A stretch of 64,000 bases of DNA from Streptomyces sp. NBC_01353 (GTDB lineage: Bacteria; Actinomycetota; Actinomycetes; Streptomycetales; Streptomycetaceae). Shown one piece after another: positions 16,809 to 25,164 of this stretch. Where the stretch lies: NCBI RefSeq assembly GCF_036237275.1, contig NZ_CP108352.1, positions 8,085,501 to 8,149,500 on the forward strand, read 5' to 3'. A program made the position numbers and the translations under genes. The notes under the pieces were generated by a model, which was given only the letters and a program-made list of their open reading frames with translations, was not told the origin of the DNA and did not search any database. How positions within the stretch are numbered: position 1 is the first letter of the stretch; each line of letters starts with the position of its first letter.

Positions 16809-17981
16809 ATGGACTTCCGCTACACACCCGAGCAGGCCGACCTCAAGGCGCGTGCCGCCGCCTACTCCCGACTTCTGATGACGTACGAGGACCAGTCCGA
16901 GGAGGCCGGCGGCCCGCTGCCCGCCGACTCCGTCCGCGAACTGACGCGTGCCGCCATCGACGCGGGCGTCTACGCCATCAACATGCCCGCCGAATGGGGC
17001 GGTGCCGGTCTGTCCCTCCTCGACCAGGTCATTGTCGAGGAGGAGTTCGGCAAGGTCACCAACTGCCTCTGGGACATCCCCTGGCGGCCCGCGAACGTCC
17101 TCGCGTACGGCACCGAGGCGCAGCGCGAGAAGTACCTGCTGCCCGTGATCCGCGGCGAGCGTTTCGACGCCTTCGCGGTGACCGAGCCCGGGGCGGGTTC
17201 CGACCCCGGTTCGGGTACCAGCACCGCGACCCGCACCGAGGGCGGCTGGCTGCTGAACGGCGAGAAGTGGTTCGTCACCTGCGGGGACATCGCCGACTTC
17301 CTGCTGGTGCAGGCCGATGCCGGTCCGGAGCGGGCCGCGACCCTGTTCTTCGTGGACAAGCAGGCGCCCGGCGTGGAGATGACCCGGGTCCCGCGCTTCA
17401 TGCACTCCGCGGTCAACGGGCATCCCGAGTTCACCTTCACCGACGTGTTCGTTCCCGACGAGGACGTGCTCGGCGGGGTCGGCAACGGCTACGAGCTGAC
17501 GAAGGAGTGGTTCACCGACGAGCGGCTGATGATCGCCGCCAGGACCGTGGGGGCGGCCGAGCGGGCTCTGGAGCTGGCCCGCGACTGGGCCGTCGAGCGA
17601 CGGCAGTTCGGTTCCCCCATCGCCGACTTCCAGCTGATCCAGGGAATGCTCGCCGACTGCGCCGTCGACATCGCCGTCAACCGTGCCTACACCCACCAGG
17701 TCGCCTGGGAGGCCGATCAGCCGCACACCGACCGCAAGACCCTGCACGCCAAGGCCTCGACGGCGAAGCTCGCGGCGAGCGAGGCCGCGGGCCGAGTCAT
17801 CGACCGGTGCGTGCAGATCTTCGGTGGCCGCGGCTACGACCGCTCGTACCCGGTCGAGCGGATGTACCGCGAACTGCGCGTCGACCGCATCTGGGAAGGC
17901 ACCTCCGAGATCCAGCGTCTGATCATCGCCAACGAGCTGATCAAGCGCGGCACACGGGCACTCGCCCTGCCCGGCATCTGA
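16809..17981 (+). CDS. Acyl-CoA dehydrogenase 1
   Basis: A 390-residue FAD enzyme of normal length that forms a 2,3-enoyl-CoA. N-terminal helices begin MDFRYTPEQADLKARA. The FAD/substrate segment is FAVTEPGAGSDPGSG, followed by NGEKWFVT. RQFGSPIADFQ and QIFGGRGYDRSYPVERMYRE mark the C-terminal domain. The catalytic base Glu sits in WEGTSEIQRL at about residue 363. It is about two-thirds identical by eye to the next acyl-CoA dehydrogenase, so the pair arose by tandem duplication. The 107-bp gap from the synthetase gene holds only C-rich sequence. The acyl chain accepted cannot be read from sequence. Confidence 0.92.
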   Translation: MDFRYTPEQADLKARAAAYSRLLMTYEDQSEEAGGPLPADSVRELTRAAIDAGVYAINMPAEWGGAGLSLLDQVIVEEEFGKVTNCLWDIPWRPANVLAYGTEAQREKYLLPVIRGERFDAFAVTEPGAGSDPGSGTSTATRTEGGWLLNGEKWFVTCGDIADFLLVQADAGPERAATLFFVDKQAPGVEMTRVPRFMHSAVNGHPEFTFTDVFVPDEDVLGGVGNGYELTKEWFTDERLMIAARTVGAAERALELARDWAVERRQFGSPIADFQLIQGMLADCAVDIAVNRAYTHQVAWEADQPHTDRKTLHAKASTAKLAASEAAGRVIDRCVQIFGGRGYDRSYPVERMYRELRVDRIWEGTSEIQRLIIANELIKRGTRALALPGI

Positions 17982-17985
17982 CGAC

Positions 17986-18118
17986 CGCTTCCCCACCACG
18001 ACGTCCCACCCACACACACACGACGTCCCCACCACGCCGTCCCCACCACGACGCCCCCACCCAGACGTCCCGCCGTCCCCACCACGCCGTCCCCCACTAC
18101 GACCCAGAGGACTCACCC
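17986..18118 (+). repeat. Degenerate C-rich tandem repeat between paralogous genes
   Basis: The space between the two acyl-CoA dehydrogenase genes is filled by imperfect copies of CCCCACCACGACGT and CCCCACCACGCCGT, with a short CACACACACA run. Only the last bases (AGAGGACTCACCCC) look like a ribosome binding region. It may mark the duplication that produced the paralogs. Confidence 0.7.
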
Positions 18119-18119
18119 C

Positions 18120-19307
18120 ATGGACTTCCGTCTCACCGCCCGTCAGGAAGAGCTCAAGGGCGCGGCGCGTGCCCTGACCGAGTTCATCACCAAGTACGAG
18201 CTCGACTGCGAGGAGAACAACGGCCTTCCCCCGCAGGCCCACACCGAGATCCGCGACGCCGTCCTCGACAGTGGTCTGCAGGCGGTCAACATGCCGGCGG
18301 AGTGGGGCGGCGCCGGCCTCACCATCCTGGAGCAGGTCACGGTTCAGGAGGAGCTGGGCCGGCTCACCGGCGCTCTGTGGGACATGGTGTGGCGCCCGGC
18401 CAACGCCCTGTCCTTCTGCACGCCCGAGCAGCGCGAGCGGTACCTCGTGCCCGTGATCCGGGGGCAGCGCCGCGACTGCTACGCCGTGAGTGAGCGGGAG
18501 GCCGGTTCCGACCCGCAGAGCCTGCGGACCACGGCGGCGCGGACCACCGGCGGCTGGGTGCTCAACGGCGAGAAGTGGTTCGTCACCGTCGGCGACCACG
18601 CCGATTTCATGATCGTGCTCGCCGTGGCAGGGGAGGAGCGCGCCCCGACCCTCTTCCTCGTCGACAAGGACACACCGGGCGTCGAGATGACCCGCGTGCC
18701 CCGCTGGATGCACACATTCGTCTACGAGCACCCCGAGTTCACCTTCACCGATGTGCACGTCCCCGACGACGCCGTGCTCGGGGAGGTGGGCAACGGTTAC
18801 GACATCACCCGCTCCTGGTTCTCCGAGGAACGGCTCATGATCGCCGCCCGGACGATCGGGGCGGCCGAGCGGGCATTGGAGCTGGCTCGCGACTGGGCTC
18901 TGGAGCGCCGGCAGTTCGGCTCCCGCATCGCCGACTTCCAGCTGATCCAGGGGATGCTCGCCGACTGCGCGGTGGACATCGCCGTCAACCGCGCCTACAC
19001 CCACCAGGTCGCCTGGGAGGTCGACGAGGGCCGGATCGACCGCAAGACGCTGCACGCCAAGGCGGCCATCGCCAAGCTGTCGGCGAGCGAGGCGTCCGGA
19101 CGCGTCATCGACCGGTGCCTGCAGATCTTCGGTGGCCGCGGCTACGACCGCTCGTACCCCGTCGAGCGCCTCTACCGCGAACTGCGCGTCGACCGCATCT
19201 GGGAAGGCACCTCCGAGATCCAGCGCCTGATCATCGCGGGCGAACTCGTCAAGCGTGGTACGGGTGTTCTGCAGATGCCGGCCGCGCGGGAGACGGCCAA
19301 CCGATGA
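18120..19307 (+). CDS. Acyl-CoA dehydrogenase 2
   Basis: A 395-residue paralog of the preceding gene with the same domain order. It has MDFRLTARQEELKGAA at the start, NMPAEWGGAGLTILEQV, NGEKWFVTVGDHADF, QIFGGRGYDRSYPVERLYRE, and the catalytic Glu in WEGTSEIQRL at about 362. Differences cluster in the N-terminal helices and in the FAD/substrate segment, which here is SEREAGSDPQSL instead of TEPGAGSDPGSG. It may therefore act on a different intermediate or form a heteromer with the first enzyme. It overlaps the hydroxyacyl-CoA dehydrogenase start by 4 bases. Confidence 0.92.
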   Translation: MDFRLTARQEELKGAARALTEFITKYELDCEENNGLPPQAHTEIRDAVLDSGLQAVNMPAEWGGAGLTILEQVTVQEELGRLTGALWDMVWRPANALSFCTPEQRERYLVPVIRGQRRDCYAVSEREAGSDPQSLRTTAARTTGGWVLNGEKWFVTVGDHADFMIVLAVAGEERAPTLFLVDKDTPGVEMTRVPRWMHTFVYEHPEFTFTDVHVPDDAVLGEVGNGYDITRSWFSEERLMIAARTIGAAERALELARDWALERRQFGSRIADFQLIQGMLADCAVDIAVNRAYTHQVAWEVDEGRIDRKTLHAKAAIAKLSASEASGRVIDRCLQIFGGRGYDRSYPVERLYRELRVDRIWEGTSEIQRLIIAGELVKRGTGVLQMPAARETANR

Positions 19308-20188
19308 CCGACGTCGAACGGGTGGGGATCGTGGGCTGCGGCCTGATGGGCTCCGGCATCGCCGAGGTCTGCGCCCGCGCCGGCCGGGACGTCGTGGTGG
19401 TGGAGTCGGACGGGCCGGCCGCGGAGGCCGGCCTGCGCCGCATCACCCGCTCCCTCACGCGGGCCGCGGCCGCCGGAAAGCTGACGGCGGCCGAGCGGGA
19501 GGCCGCGACCGGCCGGATCACGCTGACCACGGACTGGGACCGGATGGCGGACCGGGACCTCGTTGTCGAGGCGGTGTCCGAGGACGAGCGGGCGAAGGTG
19601 GAGGTCTTCGCGCGGCTCGACGCGACGGTCGAACGCCGGGACGCCGTGCTGGCGACGAACACCTCCTCGATCCCGGTCGTCCGGCTGGCCGCCGCCACTT
19701 CGCGGCCGGCGCAGGTGGTCGGACTGCACTTCTTCAACCCCGTACCGGTACTTCCCCTGGTCGAGCTCGTACCGTCGTTGCTCACCGGGGAGGAGACCGC
19801 CCTGCGGGCGCGGGTCTTCGCCTCCGATGTCCTCGGCAAACGGGTCATCCGCGCCCAGGACCGGTCCGGCCTCGTCGTGAACGCGCTCCTCGTGCCGTAC
19901 TTGCTGGCCGCGGTGCGGATGGCGGAGTCCGGCACGGCGTCCGCGGAGGACATCGACCAGGGCATGACCCTGGGCTGCGCCCACCCGCTGGGACCGCTCG
20001 CACTGGCCGACCTGATCGGGCTGGACACCGTCCAGGCCATCGCGCGGTCGATGTACGCGGAGTACCGGGAGCCGCTGTACGCCCCGCCTCCGCTGCTGGC
20101 CCGGATGGTGGACGCGGGCCTGCTCGGCCGCAAGACCGGCCGGGGCTTCCACACCTACCCGGCCCGAACGGGCGACGGGCAGGGATGA
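19304..20188 (+). CDS. 3-hydroxyacyl-CoA (3-hydroxybutyryl-CoA) dehydrogenase
   Basis: A 294-residue NAD-dependent dehydrogenase. The Rossmann motif is GIVGCGLMGSGIAE (about 8-21), then ATNTSSIPV, the catalytic His in GLHFFNPVPVLPLVE (H142), and RSGLVVNALLVPYL. The C-terminal dimerisation domain ends GLLGRKTGRGFHTY. It oxidises a 3-hydroxyacyl-CoA to the 3-ketoacyl-CoA. The short length and HFFNPVP motif fit 3-hydroxybutyryl-CoA dehydrogenases; L-carnitine dehydrogenases are relatives and cannot be excluded. An enoyl-CoA hydratase, needed between this enzyme and the acyl-CoA dehydrogenases, is not encoded nearby. Confidence 0.9.
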   Translation: MTDVERVGIVGCGLMGSGIAEVCARAGRDVVVVESDGPAAEAGLRRITRSLTRAAAAGKLTAAEREAATGRITLTTDWDRMADRDLVVEAVSEDERAKVEVFARLDATVERRDAVLATNTSSIPVVRLAAATSRPAQVVGLHFFNPVPVLPLVELVPSLLTGEETALRARVFASDVLGKRVIRAQDRSGLVVNALLVPYLLAAVRMAESGTASAEDIDQGMTLGCAHPLGPLALADLIGLDTVQAIARSMYAEYREPLYAPPPLLARMVDAGLLGRKTGRGFHTYPARTGDGQG

Positions 20189-20258
20189 TGGTCCGGCGGG
20201 CCCGGCCGCCCGGGCCCGCCCACCCGCTCCACAAGCACCGACACGGGGAGTAGCCAAC

Positions 20259-20870
20259 GTGACCAAGGCCGAGCGCGCACTCGAGACGCGTGAGCGAATC
20301 CTCACGGCCGCGTGTGAGGTGATCGCCGACATCGGCTTCGAGAACATCAGTATGCGCAAGGTGGCCGAGCACGCAGGCGTGTCGAAGGCCCTGCTGCACT
20401 ATCACTTCGACACCCGCGAGAAGCTCTTCGCCGAAGCGATGACCCACTCCTTCGCCCAGACCGGCACGGACCTCGACGCCGATGCCGACGAGGTCGCGGC
20501 GGCCGTCGTCCTGGCCCGCATCGTGAGCACCATGCTCCCCACGGACGCCGAACTCCGCCAGGACTGGAAACTCTGGCAGGAGCTCTGGGTACGCGCGGGC
20601 CGCGACGCGACGGCCCGCCACCTCGCCGTCGACCTCTACGACCAACTCCACATCTGGGTCAGCGGGGCGGTCGAACGAGGTATCGCCTCAGGCGAGTTCA
20701 CCGACTGCGACGTCGCTGCGGTCAGCACCCTGACCCTGGCACTCTGCGACGGTCTCGGCATCCGCGTGATGCTCGACGATCCCCGCGTCGATCTCGCCAC
20801 CGCAAGATCGACGATCTGGCGAACGATCGCCCCCACCCTCGGAATCGCACCGGATTTCCCGGCGATCTGA
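20259..20870 (+). CDS. TetR-family transcriptional regulator
   Basis: A 203-residue regulator starting with GTG at 20259 after GGGGAG. The N-terminal TetR DNA-binding domain is clear: RERILTAACEVIADIGFENI, then MRKVAEHAGVSKALLHYHF with the recognition helix. The C-terminal domain has WKLWQELWVRAGRD and resembles the BetI-like C-terminal group. It follows the hydroxyacyl-CoA dehydrogenase gene by 70 bases in the same direction. It probably represses both divergent operons through the three palindromes at 11982-12086, with a pathway compound as inducer; this is inference. No similar palindrome lies just upstream of its own start. Confidence 0.9.
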   Translation: MTKAERALETRERILTAACEVIADIGFENISMRKVAEHAGVSKALLHYHFDTREKLFAEAMTHSFAQTGTDLDADADEVAAAVVLARIVSTMLPTDAELRQDWKLWQELWVRAGRDATARHLAVDLYDQLHIWVSGAVERGIASGEFTDCDVAAVSTLTLALCDGLGIRVMLDDPRVDLATARSTIWRTIAPTLGIAPDFPAI

Positions 20871-20984
20871 CGCGGCACGACGATGCCTCGGACGAACCCG
20901 TCTCTCGTACAGGGGGAGCTCGATCGTGCGTGCGGACCCGGCTCCGTTCGTGGCACGATGACGACATGCTGATCAGAAAGGGCG

Positions 20985-21404
20985 ATGCCGCGTAGGCGCC
21001 CGAAGGCCGTCCGCGCTGAGCGATGGCGGCCCCGCAGACATGTTGTGGTTCGGCGGATCCGTGGTGTTTCCGCGAGGACCCGTGCCGCCGTCCGCCGCGT
21101 CGAGAACGAGCGGATGCGGACTGACACGGTTGCCGACGCGCTCGCCCGTATCGAGAGAGCGTTCAAGCAACCCGGCCGCTATCTGAAGGCGTCCCCGGTA
21201 TGCCGGCCCGGACTGGAGGTGGAGGATGCCCGCGACGATCTCGAGGAGGCCATGCATCACCTCCCGCACGGTGCTCGGGACGATCTCGGCCGATTGATCG
21301 CTCGCTTCGACGACGAGTTCGAGCGTCGCACTCTGCCGAACCCTTGGCAGGCGAACGATCGGACAGGGGGCGGCTGGTGGTGGTCGAGGATCCGCGAGCA
21401 CTGA
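20985..21404 (+). CDS. Hypothetical protein
   Basis: Up to 139 residues. The C-terminal 95 look like a genuine small helical domain: ALARIERAFKQPGRY, VEDARDDLEEAMHHLPHGA and RLIARFDDEFERRTLPNPW, ending WWWSRIREH. The N-terminal 43 residues are Arg-rich and may be non-coding; an internal ATG at 21114 (MRTDTVADALARIE) is an alternative start. The ATG at 20985 has AGAAAGGG just upstream. I recognise no family. Confidence 0.5.
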   Translation: MPRRRPKAVRAERWRPRRHVVVRRIRGVSARTRAAVRRVENERMRTDTVADALARIERAFKQPGRYLKASPVCRPGLEVEDARDDLEEAMHHLPHGARDDLGRLIARFDDEFERRTLPNPWQANDRTGGGWWWSRIREH

Positions 21405-21520
21405 GCCTGCCTACGAAGCCCGATGAGCCCTTGTCAGTTCATGGCCCCGTCCCCGGGCGTCGTGCTCCTCGCCGTGCTGTGGCACGGTAAGGATGGGTGC
21501 GGCTCGCGAGAGGGAGCAGG

Positions 21521-21850
21521 ATGACACGCAGGCAGGTATGGGGCATAGCCGCGGCGGCGTTCGTGGCGGGTGGTGCGCTGGGGTTCGCGGTGGCGGTCGT
21601 TCAGGAGGACGAGCTGCTTCCGGTGACGGTCGGCGTGCCACAGCCGGCGGAGCCGGTCGTCCCGAAGACCTGGGCGGGACTGGCCGATGCGTGGGCGGCC
21701 GAGCTCAATCGTGCGGGCAAGGAGCTGCCGGCGGGTTGGGAGGTGCTGACCACGGACGAGATCCGAGGACGCTACCTTCACCAGCGGATCGTCAACGCTC
21801 CGGCCGCCGAGGACATCGACCCGGACATGGGCAGCCGCGTGGACGAGTGA
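21521..21850 (+). CDS. Small membrane-anchored or secreted protein
   Basis: A 109-residue protein starting at the ATG at 21521 behind a strong site (GAGGGAGCAGG). The N-terminus is MTRRQVWG followed by a hydrophobic helix (IAAAAFVAGGALGFAVAVV), either a signal anchor or an uncleaved signal. The outside part is acidic and soluble, with KTWAGLADAWAAELNRAGK and LTTDEIRGRYLHQRIVN, and no recognised domain. It is probably monocistronic; 22-bp tandem repeats follow its stop. Confidence 0.65.
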   Translation: MTRRQVWGIAAAAFVAGGALGFAVAVVQEDELLPVTVGVPQPAEPVVPKTWAGLADAWAAELNRAGKELPAGWEVLTTDEIRGRYLHQRIVNAPAAEDIDPDMGSRVDE

Positions 21851-21851
21851 C

Positions 21852-21917
21852 GGAACGGGCCCCGGCGGGTCATGGAACGAGCCCCGGCCGGCAAGGGAAC
21901 GGGCCCTGGCCGGTCGG
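21852..21917 (+). repeat. Three tandem copies of a 22-bp unit
   Basis: The units at 21852-21873, 21874-21895 and 21896-21917 each begin GGAACGGGCCCCGGC or GGAACGAGCCCCGGC and differ at a few positions. The array starts immediately after the stop of the upstream gene. Internal GGGCCC and CCGGCCGG dyads can fold, so it may act as a terminator between convergent genes. Confidence 0.8.
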
Positions 21918-21943
21918 CCGGAGCCCGCTGTGTGCCGGGTGGA

Positions 21944-22252
21944 TCAGTTCGCGTCGTTGATCGAGTTGATCACCGCGACCGCCTGGTCGCCATGGTTGGA
22001 CGAGTACACGTGGTCGTTGAGCCGCTGGTCCTGGTCCTGGTCCTGGTCGTCGGTGTCGACGTGCGAGTTGACTCCGACGATCGTCGCTGCCGGCCGCCAC
22101 AGGTGGACGCTGGTCGTGCCCTCATGGGGCGGCGACTGCGAGAGCGCAGTCGGTGCCGAGGGGCATGTCGGGGCCGGTGAAGCAGTGTCCTTTGTCCTGT
22201 CCGGGCAGCGGGTTGGGTCCGCTGTGCAGAGACTGGAATTGGACTCGTGATG
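21944..22252 (-). pseudogene. Remnant of a secreted protein gene
   Basis: On the minus strand, the frame ending in TGA at 21944-21946 reads HEGTTSVHLWRPAATIVGV, then a DQDQDQDQ run, then LNDHVYSSNHGDQAVAVI and NSINDAN. Upstream of about 22145 the sense-like sequence continues in another frame, with GHCFTGPDMPLGTDCAL. That frame meets a stop at about 22252 with no start or signal peptide. I infer a decayed or frameshifted gene for an exported Cys-containing protein. The family is uncertain; a betagamma-crystallin or I36-inhibitor-like fold is only a guess. Confidence 0.45.
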
Positions 22253-22253
22253 C

Positions 22254-22616
22254 TCAAGAGCGTGGCTGCAGCCAGCTGCGCGCGGAGGCCAGCGTCACCT
22301 CGATGTCGTCGCTCCACGAACAGACTTCCAGCCACGACAGGTAGCCGCCCTGCGTGAAGACCAGGACCTCACCGGGGCACTCACCGGCCTCGGTGACGAG
22401 CTGCGCTTCGGCCGCCACGACGGTGCCGGGATCGGTGGGCGCGGGCTGCACCTCGCTGGTGTCGAGTTCGAAGTAGGCGGTACCGCACCCGCATGTGCAG
22501 CGTACTCGCACGCTGAGGTGCGGAACCTGCCTTCGGAGCGCGACATGAACCGGATTGTCCGCGTTCAGGACTGCCGCAAGCACGTCGGCTACGTCGGAAG
22601 GCAGGCTCTCGGTCAT
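22254..22616 (-). CDS. Hypothetical protein with CTCGCG motif
   Basis: A 120-residue soluble protein starting MTESLPSDVADVLAAVLNAD. Near residue 40-46 is a Cys cluster, RVRCTCGCGTAYFEL, that could bind a metal. The rest has an acidic alpha/beta character, with AEAQLVTEAGECPGEVLVF and GYLSWLEVCSW. A longer start at 22652 is possible but has no better ribosome site. It stands alone, and I do not recognise it. Confidence 0.6.
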   Translation of the reverse strand: MTESLPSDVADVLAAVLNADNPVHVALRRQVPHLSVRVRCTCGCGTAYFELDTSEVQPAPTDPGTVVAAEAQLVTEAGECPGEVLVFTQGGYLSWLEVCSWSDDIEVTLASARSWLQPRS

Positions 22617-22740
22617 TCCGTAGAGCCTGCCACGCCTGCCTGGTGACCCCATACCCGTCAGGACGGAGACTCGATCCGGTGGGCAGCACCAGAAGCACCC
22701 CGGACTCGCCGAGATTGCGAGGGACTCCTGGCGGGGCTGG

Positions 22741-23136
22741 TCAGCGGGTCAGCCTCAACAGGTAGCTGATGTCCCGATCGAAGGTGAGCTCGCGCAAGAT
22801 CGTGGTCGGACGCCCGTCCGCCATCCGCCAGATGAAGGTGTAGAGCACCGGCTCGCCGCCCTTGACCCGCCGCATCATGATCGCGGCCTGGTCGCCCATG
22901 TCGGTGGTGGCCGGGAAGGTCACGTCGTCGACGGACTCGCCTATCTTCTGCCCTTGCTCGCGCAGCGCCCGGAAGCGGGCCATGAACTGGTCCTTGGTCA
23001 GGGTGACCGTCTGCCCTGCCTGGTCGACCCGCACGTTCTGAAACTCGGGGTCGTACAGCCGGTCCAGCGCGTCCACGTCCATGGCCAGTCCGGCCTTGAG
23101 GTAGGTCCACATGCTGTCCACGAGTGCCTGATTCAT
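22741..23136 (-). CDS. NTF2/SnoaL-like small enzyme or binding protein
   Basis: A 131-residue protein with the cone-shaped NTF2-like pattern: an N-terminal helix (NQALVDSMWTYLKAGLAM), DVDALDRLYDPEFQNVRVD, and a run of strands ending VLYTFIWRMADGRPTTIL. The superfamily includes isomerases, cyclases and ligand binders, so no reaction can be stated. It diverges from a TetR gene across a 54-bp space with two operator-like sites. It is therefore the probable target of that TetR. Confidence 0.75.
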   Translation of the reverse strand: MNQALVDSMWTYLKAGLAMDVDALDRLYDPEFQNVRVDQAGQTVTLTKDQFMARFRALREQGQKIGESVDDVTFPATTDMGDQAAIMMRRVKGGEPVLYTFIWRMADGRPTTILRELTFDRDISYLLRLTR

Positions 23137-23148
23137 GACGCTCCTCTC

Positions 23149-23188
23149 TATAACGCCGTTATATCAAGGGGAATGTAACACCGCTATA
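23149..23188. promoter_or_regulatory. Two TetR-type operators between divergent genes
   Basis: A perfect dyad TATAACGCCGTTATA (23149-23163) and a related copy TGTAACACCGCTATA (23174-23188, 12 of 15 bases the same), with centres 25 bp apart. They occupy most of the space between the SnoaL-like gene and tetR. Binding would be expected to block both promoters. Confidence 0.7.
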
Positions 23189-23190
23189 CG

Positions 23191-23790
23191 ATGGTGTCCA
23201 TGGACGCAGAGAGGATCGTCAGCCAGAGCCTGGAACTGCTGAAGCAGGAAGGGCTGGCAGGTGTGAGCTTCCGCAAGCTCACCACCAGCCTCCATGTCAC
23301 GGCGCCGTCCATCTACTGGCGGTTCAAGGACAAGCGCGAGCTGCTGGAGGCCATGGCCGAGGCGATGCTGCGGGAGGAGTTCGGCGAACTGGCGCCGATG
23401 CCGCCCGGCCAGGACTGGCGGCCGTGGCTACGCGAGATGCTGCACGGCCTGCGCCGCGCCATGCTCGCTTATCCCGACGGCGCCCGGGTCGTGGCCGGCG
23501 CTCGGCCGCCGAACACGCCCACGCTCGCCCGCATCCCCGAATACGGGCTGCGCGCACTGGAGGACGGCGGGCTGTCCCTGCCACAGGCGGCCACCGTCAT
23601 CTATACCGCCGCCCACTACACCTTCGGCCACGTCATCGAGGAGCAGGACTCCGCCGAAGCCCGGCCCACCGAGGAGTTCGAGCTGGCCTACCCGACCGTG
23701 GCTCGCGTCATGAACGAGGGCCGCCGCGTCGGCCTGACCGCCACCGACGTCTTCGACGCGGGCCTGTCCCTGATCATCGGGAACCAGTGA
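23191..23790 (+). CDS. TetR-family regulator (TetR-like C-terminal domain)
   Basis: A 199-residue regulator. The N-terminal HTH is ESVSQSL-like: AERIVSQSLELLKQEGLAGV, then FRKLTTSLHVTAPSIYWRF. The C-terminal domain has PDGARVVAGARP and the helix VIYTAAHYTFGHVIEEQ, resembling the tetracycline-repressor type ligand domain. ATGs at 23191 and 23200 are both possible; there is no clear ribosome site, and the transcript may be near-leaderless. It is divergent from the SnoaL-like gene and probably autoregulated through the two sites at 23149-23188. Confidence 0.88.
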   Translation: MVSMDAERIVSQSLELLKQEGLAGVSFRKLTTSLHVTAPSIYWRFKDKRELLEAMAEAMLREEFGELAPMPPGQDWRPWLREMLHGLRRAMLAYPDGARVVAGARPPNTPTLARIPEYGLRALEDGGLSLPQAATVIYTAAHYTFGHVIEEQDSAEARPTEEFELAYPTVARVMNEGRRVGLTATDVFDAGLSLIIGNQ

Positions 23791-23829
23791 GTACGGCATG
23801 CCGTACTCGACCAGGTCGCATAACCCCTG

Positions 23830-24345
23830 AAGAACTTGACGTGACCCCGTGGGGGCGGCGGAAGGTCGTCGGCGGCCGCTCGGGCCTGGCTGCCTGGCCC
23901 AGCAGGCTCCGACGGTGGGACGGATGCCGGGCGGCCCGAGCTCGTCGAAGGCGAAGGTACGGTCGGGGCGCTTGTTGATCGCCTACCCGATGCGGTCCAG
24001 CTTGGCGTACAAGTCCGGGTCGCTGGACTTCTTCCACGGCTTGGTCCGCTGGAGCGTCCCGCCTCGACGCGCGAGCAGGCAGCGCAGGGTCTCGCGTCCG
24101 ATACGTATGGACGGGCGATGTTGTGGTCGTAGGTGGTCGGCGAGCTTCCGGATCGATCATGCCGAGTTTGGTGGGGTGGGCCGTGGCCGTCCGGATGACG
24201 AACTCCTCGTCGTCATCGTGTGGGCAGGCGGGAACGGCGGCCTCCTGCCCACACTAAGGGTGCAGGCAGGCCGGCCCGATCTCGGTGCAGTGGTGGATCA
24301 CGTTACGGACGGTGTCCTCGTCCAAGCCCCCAACTGCGGGTCAAG
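23830..24345 (-). pseudogene. IS630-type transposase remnant
   Basis: Minus-strand pieces match an IS630-like transposase in order but in several frames and with internal stops. The pieces are GLDEDTVRNVIHHCTEIGPA (then TAG), FVIRTATAHPTKLG, SIRKLADHLRPQHRPSIRIG, then ETLRCLLARRGGTLQRTKPW, KKSSDPDLYAKLDRIG (then TAG) and RTFAFDELGPPGIRPTVGA. The last piece is PERPPTTFRRPHGV. The HTH region and the first part of the DDE domain are recognisable, and the catalytic C-terminus is missing. It cannot be active. Confidence 0.8.
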
Positions 24346-24387
24346 TAGGGCCTGTCCGGCGGATCATGTGACTACTAGGCTGCGACG

Positions 24388-25161
24388 ATGAACCGCTTAA
24401 CCGACGTGCCCGAGAACTTCGACCAGCCTGCAGATCCGGCCCGGGCGAATGACTACGACAGCTTCGCCGAGGCGTACTCGGCGGAGAACGAGCACAGCCT
24501 TGTGAACGCGTACTACGAGCGGCCCGCGATGTTGGCGCTCGCCGGAGACGTGGCCGGCCGTCGGATCCTGGACGCCGGTTGCGGCTCGGGCCCCCTCTCC
24601 GCCGCACTACGCGACCGCGGTGCGGTCGTCACCGGCATCGACGCGAGCGCCGGGATGCTGGCGTTGGCAAGGCGGCGCCTTGGTGACGACGTGGCCCTGC
24701 ACAGGGTCGACCTGAGAGACCGCCTGCCGTTCGACGACGGTGCGTTCGACGATGTGGTCGCATCGCTGGTGCTGCACTACCTCGAGGACTGGGCGCCGAC
24801 TCTGGCCGAGTTGCGGCGAGTACTCAGGCCCGGCGGCCGGCTGATCGCGTCGGTGGACCACCCTTTCGTGGCCTACACGATCCAGGACCCTCGGCCCGAC
24901 TACTTTGCGACGACCAGCTATACGTTCGACTGGACGTTCAACGGGCAGTCCGTCCCGATGAGGTTCTGGCGCAGGCCGATGCACGCCATGACCGATGCCT
25001 TCACCGCCGCTGGTTTCCGCCTTGCCGTCATCAGCGAGCCGCAGCCTGCCCCTGCCGCCCGTGAGCTGTTCCCCGACGACTTCCACGACCTTTCGATCAA
25101 GACAAACTTCCTGTTCTTCGTCCTCGAAGTACCGCCGTCGGCCACCGGCGCGGACGACTAG
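24388..25161 (+). CDS. SAM-dependent methyltransferase, class I
   Basis: A 257-residue methyltransferase. Motif I is RRILDAGCGSGPLSAALRD (about 57-75), then VVTGIDASAGMLALARRRL, FDDVVASLVLHYLEDW, and LRRVLRPGGRLIASVDHP. That order is standard for the methyltransferase 11/25 group acting on small molecules. The substrate is not deducible; HAMTDAFTAAGFRL and a C-terminal FLFFVLE follow. It lies between an IS630 remnant and IS5-like remnants, so it may have arrived with mobile DNA. No operon partner is visible. Confidence 0.88.
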   Translation: MNRLTDVPENFDQPADPARANDYDSFAEAYSAENEHSLVNAYYERPAMLALAGDVAGRRILDAGCGSGPLSAALRDRGAVVTGIDASAGMLALARRRLGDDVALHRVDLRDRLPFDDGAFDDVVASLVLHYLEDWAPTLAELRRVLRPGGRLIASVDHPFVAYTIQDPRPDYFATTSYTFDWTFNGQSVPMRFWRRPMHAMTDAFTAAGFRLAVISEPQPAPAARELFPDDFHDLSIKTNFLFFVLEVPPSATGADD

Positions 25162-25164
25162 CCA

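Noticed and set aside
16086-19055. Antisense frame of nearly 1,000 residues opposite the acyl-CoA dehydrogenase genes
   Set aside because: It repeats itself only because the two sense genes are paralogs. There is no domain and no ribosome site.
21852-21917. Possible CRISPR array (22-bp tandem repeats)
   Set aside because: The units are contiguous without spacers, only three copies, and no cas genes are present.
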